A stretch of DNA of 64,000 nt from Fomitopsis serialis (taxonomy: Eukaryota; Basidiomycota; Agaricomycetes; Polyporales; Fomitopsidaceae), in contig NW_025954971.1 in assembly GCF_022376445.1 (NCBI RefSeq), positions 124,001 through 188,000 on the forward strand, given 5' to 3'. Position numbers and translations under genes: made by a program. The number at the start of each line of letters is the position of its first letter. The stretch's first letter is position 1. Below are positions 56,894 to 64,000 of this stretch, piece after piece. The notes beneath the pieces were generated by a model. That model was given only the letters and a program-made list of their open reading frames with translations, ran no database searches and was not told where the DNA came from.

Positions 56894-59800
56894 TCAGACC
56901 ATCTCCGAGCGACACAACGGGCAACTGGACGAGTGGCTTGAATTGAACCACTATCGAACTCTGGATCAGCGGGGCGCCACGGGAGCCTGGCAGAGAGACG
57001 GACCTTGTACAGACACGCGGCGTGGAAGCGATTCTTGCATGTCCTGCACGGTTTCCGCGGCAAACTGCCGTCCATCGCACTGATGATCCTGCGGGACCAT
57101 AGAGCGATCAGACACAGGGGACGGCAACCACCGCACAGCATACGCACGAATAACAGATCGCGCACTCCGCGAGACCCTCGAAGTGAGACGAGACATTCTT
57201 CTTGAAGAAACTCAGGCCGTCGGTGATGCTCCCACTCTACACGCCGCATGTGAGCGCGGATGAAAACAACCTATAACAGAAGACTACGCACTCTGTAGGA
57301 GATAATTTGCTGAATACCGAGCATCCAGCCCGCCAGCGATCCTCGGGTACACCCACCGGTTTGTTGTCCCGGATCTCGATGCCATGAAGCGGGTAGTCGG
57401 ATGGCAACTTCACCGTCAGCCCGAGCTGGTGCTCGTCTACCGCGTACGAGGCTGTGACCTCATTCACCGCATTCGAGACCTTGATCGTGAGGTTCTCGTC
57501 CGTGAGCTCGGCCGCAGCGTCTGGGTCTTTTACTTGGGTCAACTCGGTCTGGATGATTGCGGGGGAGAAGTAGGACGCCGTGTAGGTTGATACCCTGTTA
57601 AGCAACTGACGATCGCGGCATTCGGAGAGCCAGTTGCGGATGAGAGACGGCACTATGAGAAGCGCGCGGTAGTACAAATGAGCCGCCAAGAGGCCGATGC
57701 TCAACGCCGAATCTCCAGAGTATGCTGCCAGATGTTCAGCTGCCGTTGAGAAGAGAGGGAGAGAGCAAAAATGAGACGTACAGTCAAGATACAACTCTTC
57801 GATGGACCATATATCGAGTTTGAATGGTTTCGTGCTTCCCCATACAGGCCAAGAATAGCGATTATGCTAGGAAGTAGGTGTTCACCTATAAGACCCAGGT
57901 CTCGTAATTGCTCGATGTAAGCAGATTTGACTTTGAGGGACTAGAAGCTAAGGTCAGCAGAGCACGCCTTAGAATCGAGAGTCGAGAGTGGACTCACAGC
58001 GTTCGCGAAGTGGTCGAAGGCCAGCATCCATGCAAGGAAATAACCGGAAGAATGCTGTGCCACCATTAGAATCGCGGGCGTACAGAACCTGGGATAACCG
58101 ACCTGATACTCGAAGCCCGAATCCTCTTCCGCGCTAAGGTCACGTTGCAGAATTTGGATGAGTTCCACCGGTAGCTCTATCCTTACGGGATCCTCGGATT
58201 CAACCGCAGCTTCGATTACCATGTGCTCCGTGTACTTCCTGGCTGCCTCGTGTAGAAGCCGATAGGCCATCTTTTGAACGTCGATTGCGGGATCTTCAAT
58301 GATATGGCACATCTGTTCGAGAAGTCAGGTCCATTTCTAACCTATACGAAGGACGTGAAGCAAACCTTGGAGATAGTGGTCCGGTCCATGAGGGACTCCG
58401 GAAGATCTTGTACAATCTGCAAGGCAAGCTCACGACATGCAGAGAGCGGCGCCGAGATCTGTTCGGGCTCTGGGCAGCAGGTCAGAAATCGCGGCCCTTT
58501 CCAGGGTCTCGTCTGCTACGCACCCAGCTTCACCGAGACTAAGTCGCGAACGAAACTCAAACATGTAGTCTCCCTGTCTTGCCAGACTTCACGAAGAGCC
58601 TTGTTCGTCGAGGCTAGATCTTGTATAGCAATCAACAATCTCAGTGTCCTACTGAGAATGACAAGGGAGGGCTGTTCCGTGAGAGCGGAGCTCTACGATA
58701 CGGCAAAAACAGTGAGAATAACATGCACTTCAGCGTAACGAGCTCTCGCACCTCAAGATTGTTCTCCATCACGTCGAAAATCAAGTCCCAGTGAGCTCCT
58801 GGTACGTTCTGCAAGATCGGTGCTAGGTACAAGAAGATCAACGTCATCTCGCTCTCGACTCCTCGTCGATATCTTCGTCTGATGTGATCCACTGCTGGCA
58901 AGTCTTCATCAAATTGACCGCGCGTGGTTGCGGTAAGAAGACAACGTCGGATTCGGGGTCTGGTGCAGTTGCTCCTAGCCTGCGGAGTATCCATAAGCCT
59001 TGCGTATTCGCCTTCGACGCTGGCACACCGAGAACTCCAGCTGCAAGTTCGTTCCTGTATCGATCGAGAATTGGCGGTTCAGGCGCATACTGGGTGACCG
59101 AGTACACGATAGCAAGGGATGTGTGGGGCGCTGTAAGCGATGTCAGTGCTTTGAAACGATTCGAGACATTGAATGAAACTATACCTTGTCGCTCCAGCTT
59201 CCGGGCGAGCTGCGCCCATTGCCCCGCTTCAACTTTCGAGATGCTCCTAAACGTGTGTTCTAGTATCGCGTGAAGGATACGGGACTCCCGTACGGTGTCA
59301 AATCGTTGACCGTGGCTGACCAGGTCCCAGAGAAGCCTTCCGACGGCGTCAAGCTGGCTGTAATCATCTGCCGCGATGCTGTCCACGACCACAGAGTTCC
59401 ACCCTTCGTCCTGCGATGAGGACAACACGTACATCGCGACTTGCCTTGCCTTCGTGATAAGGTCATGGAGTCTCGACCTCGAAACGGAGGCAGAGAAAAC
59501 AGGGTTCCTCGACGTCGGTAACTGGATCAGTTCGTCCGCATATAGCGACAACGCTAGCAGATGTCGAACTGCCCAGGCATTCTCTTTTGCGGCATGCCTG
59601 TCGTCAAGAAGACACAAGAGTAAGGCCTCGACGGCTCGAGCGTATTGCGATAGGCCAGACAGATCAGCGTCAAGGCTTGTTGCAGGTGGCTCGTGACACA
59701 AAGGAGGAGGAACAAGCGGATCTATGACAGCAAGGCTCGCATCACTCGCTACGGATGGCAAGCGATCGAGCATGTCGTCGAGTAATTTCCTGGAGGGCAG

Positions 59801-62800
59801 GATGTCCGACAAAAGTTTGACGTCGAATGAAGCATCCCGTGTCTTCAGCATGAGTAAAATTTCCGCGGGGCTGCGACAAAATGAATAATTGTTATCATAT
59901 AATATAAAAGAGTGGAGCGCACCTCGCTAGTGACGAAGTATCCAGCAGCAATTCACGCAGTCTGCCCTTCACGACAGCTACTGTGGCCCGCTGACACTCT
60001 TGACTTCCATGCAGCCACGTCTGCCAAAGCTTCCGAGTCGTGGCTACTTGCTGCTCGTCGGCCTCCCGTACAGTCGGCAGCAAGTTCCCAAAGAGAAAGA
60101 CCTCGGCGAACAAGGCGATCGAACCTTCCGTCGTCTGTAGCAAAGCGAGATGATGTGAACACAGTACCTCCAGCAGGCTCCACGACACGCCGAAGACGGC
60201 GAGCGACGCGGATGCGTCCGTCCAAACAGCAGGGATGTGCATGTTCAATGCCGAACACAGACTTCCCACCAGGCCCTTGAAGGAGCCCCCGAGACAAACG
60301 GCCCTGTTAAATGCGTCAATTGGGACTAAATCGGGGTTTTCGATATAATTGACCTGGAGAGCGCATGATGCTCCGGAGTGTATTCACTTCACCTGCCTTT
60401 GCAGGTCCGGAAAGCACCCTAGCGAGAAGTCACCGATAACGTCGTCGAAGTCGCCTTCATCAGCATGCAGGTAGCCAGGGAGTGCGCCGCTCTCCTGAGC
60501 GTCGAGCAACGGTGAGACGGCATCCTCGATGCTTCCCGACGACCCAGCCAATGTGCGTAAGACATCCTGCCACAGTTGCAGACATAGCGCCTCGTCTTGA
60601 CGATGAAAGAGGTAGGTCAGCAAGAGCGAGGGAGCAACGGCTAACACGCGTCGCAAGTGCTGGCCCACAGTTTCGTCGATGGCCTGTAATTCTCTCAAAT
60701 GAACAGCCGACGCACAAAACATGCGCGCGCAACGTACCTTGGTCACCGCTGGATCACTGAACACAGCGCCTTCGAATGTACCCAGAACGCCCACAAGCGC
60801 GTCGACTTGACCCTGGGCGGGAGCTTCATCCGACTGGAGGATCTCCTCGCAGCGTTTGATCGCGTGTTGCACTACCTTGGCGACGAGCGCATTCACAGCG
60901 GCCACTTGTTCGCCATCCTTCTCGAACTGGTGCTGGAATGTTTTCAGGATAGTCGACGCGATCGGAGATATACCGCCGTCTTGGTTGCCCAATGCCGGCA
61001 GGATGCCAGACGACAACGAGTCCCAAGCGGCAGAGAAAAGCTCTGGCAATGTGTGGTCATCATGGTGAGGAACACAGAACGGAGATATCACCATCAGTAC
61101 TTACCACGATTGAGCTGGTAAAGCCCCGTCAACGACTTGACCATCAAGCCCGCAGCTGTTGCTGGTTCAATCCTCAGTCGCCGCTCATTCAGCGCCTCCA
61201 ACGCGGTAGCAAATTGGTTCGCTACGAGCTTCCGCGCCGCCTGCTGACGATCAGCCTCTGTATCGTCGGCGACTTCGGTGGATGAACCGTGTATCAGAAG
61301 TTGCGCGTCCTCTAAAGGGCAATGCAGCAGGCGTCTGACGAGGAAGGTGAGACACTCCAGGACTGCCGAGAAGAACGCGGCGCTCGTCGCTGTTTTGTCG
61401 AGCCCAGAGAGTGCGCGTCCATCCACGGCTGACCAGAAGGAGGTGAAGAAGTCATCGAGAGGGGTGTTCGAGCTTGCGCCCCATATCTGCATACTCGGAT
61501 GTTAGCTTCACTCTAGCCACCAGACATAGGGCGCACCGCGGGTGGGATCGTGAATATGATGATTATGATGGTAGGATAGCCCTGCAATGGTGATCCCGCG
61601 CATCCTAGCTCGAGGAACTGGAGGAACTCGCGGAAGGCTCGAGACGGAGGGGGTGTTGTTGTCGGTGTCGTCGACTTATCGACCTGTGCCTCCTGCGTGA
61701 GTTCATCGTCATCCGCGTCTGAGTCCTCTTCAGCATCCTCCCCTTCATCGTCTCGGGCGTCGAGCTCCCAAGCGATTGGGTGTTCTGCGACAGTCGTTAG
61801 TTGCAGGTATGTGCAATGGGCAAGAGACATACCTCGGAGGAACGTCAAGAGAGGCTGCCACATTGCTGACCTGACAATGGGGTCTGGCTCTACCCAGGCT
61901 GAGCGCAGAATAGCCCGACTGAGCACTGTAAGCAGTGTGTCGAGCAGTTCTGACGAAACCGTGAGCTACGTGCTCGAGAAGCAATGTATCCGATAGCGGA
62001 CCTTTACACGTCCGAAGAGCCGTCTGCAGTAATGACCACGCCGCCCTGCGCACACCGGGTTGATTCCAGCCGAAGCTCTCGACCTCGACGAATGGCGGCA
62101 CCTGGGCATGATACAAAGCCGTCCACAAGGCCGGATTCGCGAAGGGCGCCACGAACTCGTTCGTTAAATATTCAGGCCTTTCCGCGACAACGGCACCTGC
62201 GAATGACAACGCTGAATGCCATACCCCGATGTGTACATACAGGCACAGTACGTACTAAGCATCCACTCCGCCGACCCGCACGCTCCCATGCGCAGTCTAG
62301 CCCTGCGATCAGCCTCATTCTCTTCTTCCTCCTCTGGCTTCGCTCTGCCGGTGTCCTCCTCCTGGACTCTCTTCGTAGGCGGCGACTTTGCGCCCTTCTT
62401 GTGTGGTGGTGGTGGTGGTGCGGCGGGCTGCGGAGGGTTAACGTACAAGTACACGCCGCTCGGATCGAGCAAAGTCCGATGCGTAAAGTTCCAGAGTCGC
62501 TGCACTTGCTCAGCGTCCAGACCGAGTGGTCGTGGAGAAGTGGACAAGGCGACTGAGCGGATCCAGGACTCTCGGGCGAGCGAGGCAACCTGGCGGTCGA
62601 CATCGTGCGCGGCAAGGAGCCACGAACCTAATATATACTCGGTTTGGTCGGCCGAGAGAACCTCGCGTAGATTGAAGAAGAGATGGGTCGAGATGTCCGC
62701 AGGTAGGCGAAGCAAGGAGGTATGCAGACCGACGGCAAGGAGCCGAATGCGCCGAGATGGGTGAAGAAAAAGAGCGGGATGTGGTGTAGCTACTACAGCC

Positions 62801-63221
62801 CATGAGCGGGGTTCAACGACCTAGGGACGCAGATGCTCACCCAGACTGGAAGGGTCTCCGCAATGACCTCCAACAACCCGTTCTCGCTCCTGGCTTTGTC
62901 GACCCAACCCGTTTGAAAATCTTCCAGCGCACGTCGCTTCGTGATCGAATCCTTCTTCGCGAGCCTTCGGAGGACAACGAGCAGTTCCGGCGGTAGTTTC
63001 TGCGCGATCCCCAGGGTGTCGAGCGGATCCGGTTGCACTGGCGCAGGCTTGACTGGCGGGATATAGACTTTCTTGCGGGGCTCCTTGCTCTTCTTCTCTT
63101 TCTTGCTTGCCTTTTTCTCCTTCGGTATCTGGGGTTCCTCGGCTTGGCCAACTGGTGCAGCCGCCTTCCGGGCGTGTTTCTTGCGTGTCGCGGAGGTCGC
63201 AGAGGACTTAGCCTTCGCCAT
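56894..63221 (-). CDS. LTN1: Listerin E3 ubiquitin-protein ligase Ltn1
   Basis: Large intron-rich gene, roughly 1,750 or more residues. Ltn1 is the RING ligase of the ribosome-associated quality-control complex; it ubiquitinates nascent chains on stalled 60S subunits. The start MAKAKSSATSATRKKHARKA at 63221 is a basic N-terminus; LPPELLVVLRRLAKKDSITK follows, the conserved N-terminal contact region. Long HEAT-like helical repeats fill the middle (exons through 62715-57300), interrupted by an acidic, Pro-rich loop (about 61,620-61,780). The RWD-like region LTVKLPSDYPLHGIEIRD lies near 57400. The C-terminal RING reads ECAICYSIIS...[21 protein letters not shown] then SSSCPLCRSEM, with all eight zinc ligands, across introns at about 57,140 and 57,000. 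The stop is at 56894. Near 58,860 (DEDIDEE to ESEMTLIF) the frame is off by one base; as the gene is essential for quality control and otherwise perfect, a base-calling gap is likely. Confidence 0.93.
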
Positions 63222-63663
63222 GAGAAGAAATCAGATCAATGTCACTGTACAGTATTATACCGAGGGATCAGAAAGAAGGGGGTAAGAAAGAAGTAAGGGC
63301 TGAGGACTTGTATATAGTCGTAGATGGTCGTGTCCAAGTCGTGTCGGTCAAACCGTCAAATCAACAGCAAGCGTCATACGATCTGATTACAGATCCGACG
63401 CGGTGATTGCCGTCTCCAGGCCGAGGCACACCCGACCTCAACCCGACCTTGTTCAAGCTGTAGACCAACTGCCAGTTGCCACACTACTGCCAGTGAGCGG
63501 ACGTACAGGTAAGCACAGATCTTTAAGTATTCTCAGTGAAATTCTCGGTAAACCCTATAACTTTGAGCGCTTGGTGCTCAGCATGTCCGAGAAATGTAAG
63601 TCGGCTCTATCGCGTAAGTATTGCCTCTCAGCGCACTAATGAATTATTGAAGCACAATTACAG
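63222..63663. promoter_or_regulatory. Divergent promoter region, LTN1 / next gene
   Basis: Separates the LTN1 start from the plus-strand gene below. GGTATAATACTG-like sequence lies on the minus strand near 63255 and a CTATAACTTTG stretch near 63556 on the plus strand. An ATG at 63583 followed by a GTAAGT donor could be the first exon of the downstream gene but joins out of phase. Confidence 0.35.
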
Positions 63664-64000
63664 TATGCCGCCGCATCTCGCGTCCCTCTCATCAAATCGC
63701 CCAGTCTCAGGGTTGCGCGGCCGGTTGGTGCGGACTGAATCCAACCAATTACCCTTGTTGACCGTCAGTCACTAGGTCGAGCGTCCCCCGGACATTCACC
63801 CGCTACCGGAAGATGTCTCTGCTTACGTGCGTACAAATAGCCCGAGAGCATGTACGATATGTCTCAGTGACATTTTTCTTTTCAACCAGTTCGTGTATCC
63901 CTTCACACTTGAGCCTCACGTAATCCGCCTCGAGGACTCGCGTCGATCCACGCTCGCCGCTCATGCAGCTCGTCGCGAGGCATACCTCAAGTCGCGCGAG
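63664..64000 (+). CDS. 5' part of an unidentified gene, cut by the window end
   Basis: Three exons join cleanly: 63664-63723 (YAAASRVPLIKSPSLRVARP), 63776-63826 (VERPPDIHPLPEDVSAY) and 63890 onwards (FVYPFTLEPHVIRLEDSRRS, then TLAAHAARREAYLKSRE), separated by 52- and 63-bp GT-AG introns. The protein continues beyond base 64000 as a charged helix. The sequence looks conserved and soluble but I do not recognise the family. The initiator exon is uncertain; the nearby ATG at 63583 (MSEK) fits the pattern but is one base out of phase with 63664. Confidence 0.6.

Noticed and set aside
1..64000. CRISPR arrays, bacterial operons, rRNA genes
   Set aside because: No regular direct-repeat array, ribosome binding sites or rRNA signatures. 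Gene structure is eukaryotic throughout.

Overview
The window is nuclear DNA of a filamentous basidiomycete, most likely a white-rot polypore. The evidence is short (about 50-60 bp) GT-AG introns splitting nearly every gene, fungal-specific FunK1 protein kinases, an SREBP-type bHLH factor with the diagnostic tyrosine, a Helitron helicase remnant, and gene content typical of Agaricomycetes. No bacterial-style operons are present. Family names come from motif recognition by eye; no database search was run.

Layout. 0-16 kb holds three FunK1 kinase genes on the minus strand (A, B, C). A is split by a 4.3-kb GC-rich foldback transposon with 8-bp target duplications (3076-7410). An MTH1-like NUDIX gene (12.6-13.5 kb) is divergent from kinase B. 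17.3-18.6 kb encodes a flavohemoglobin. 18.8-22.2 kb has two D-amino-acid oxidase (DAAO) genes on the minus strand, both with apparent frameshifts. 23-27 kb is the SREBP factor, 28.8-31.2 kb an Ysc84-like SYLF-SH3 protein, and 31.3-31.7 kb a small unknown protein. 32-38 kb has two intact DAAO genes on the plus strand with a Helitron helicase fragment between them. 37.8-40.75 kb is an inverted copy of the NUDIX/kinase B segment, ending in a chimeric kinase (D) that lacks its catalytic core. A fifth DAAO follows at 42-43.5 kb. 44-64 kb is more conserved: ribosomal protein eS26, an MDR quinone oxidoreductase, a multi-pass membrane protein, a short-chain dehydrogenase, a gene-poor stretch (51.7-55.4 kb), the ribosome quality-control E3 ligase Ltn1 (56.9-63.2 kb), and the 5' end of one more gene.

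How the parts may relate. The most unusual region is 10.5-43.5 kb. A roughly 3-kb inverted duplication (NUDIX plus kinase 5' half) flanks 24 kb that carries flavohemoglobin, four of the five DAAO genes, SREBP and Ysc84. DAAO makes hydrogen peroxide, MTH1-type NUDIX enzymes remove oxidised dNTPs, flavohemoglobin detoxifies NO, and SREBP responds to oxygen and sterol in fungi. A redox or nitrogen-linked neighbourhood is possible, but this is inference from adjacency only.

Caution. At least ten apparent single-base gaps interrupt otherwise conserved frames, including in the housekeeping gene LTN1. Some or all may be assembly errors, so frameshift-only pseudogene calls here (DAAO1, DAAO2, FunK1-C) are provisional. 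The transposon insertion in FunK1-A and the catalytic-domain loss in FunK1-D do not depend on single bases.
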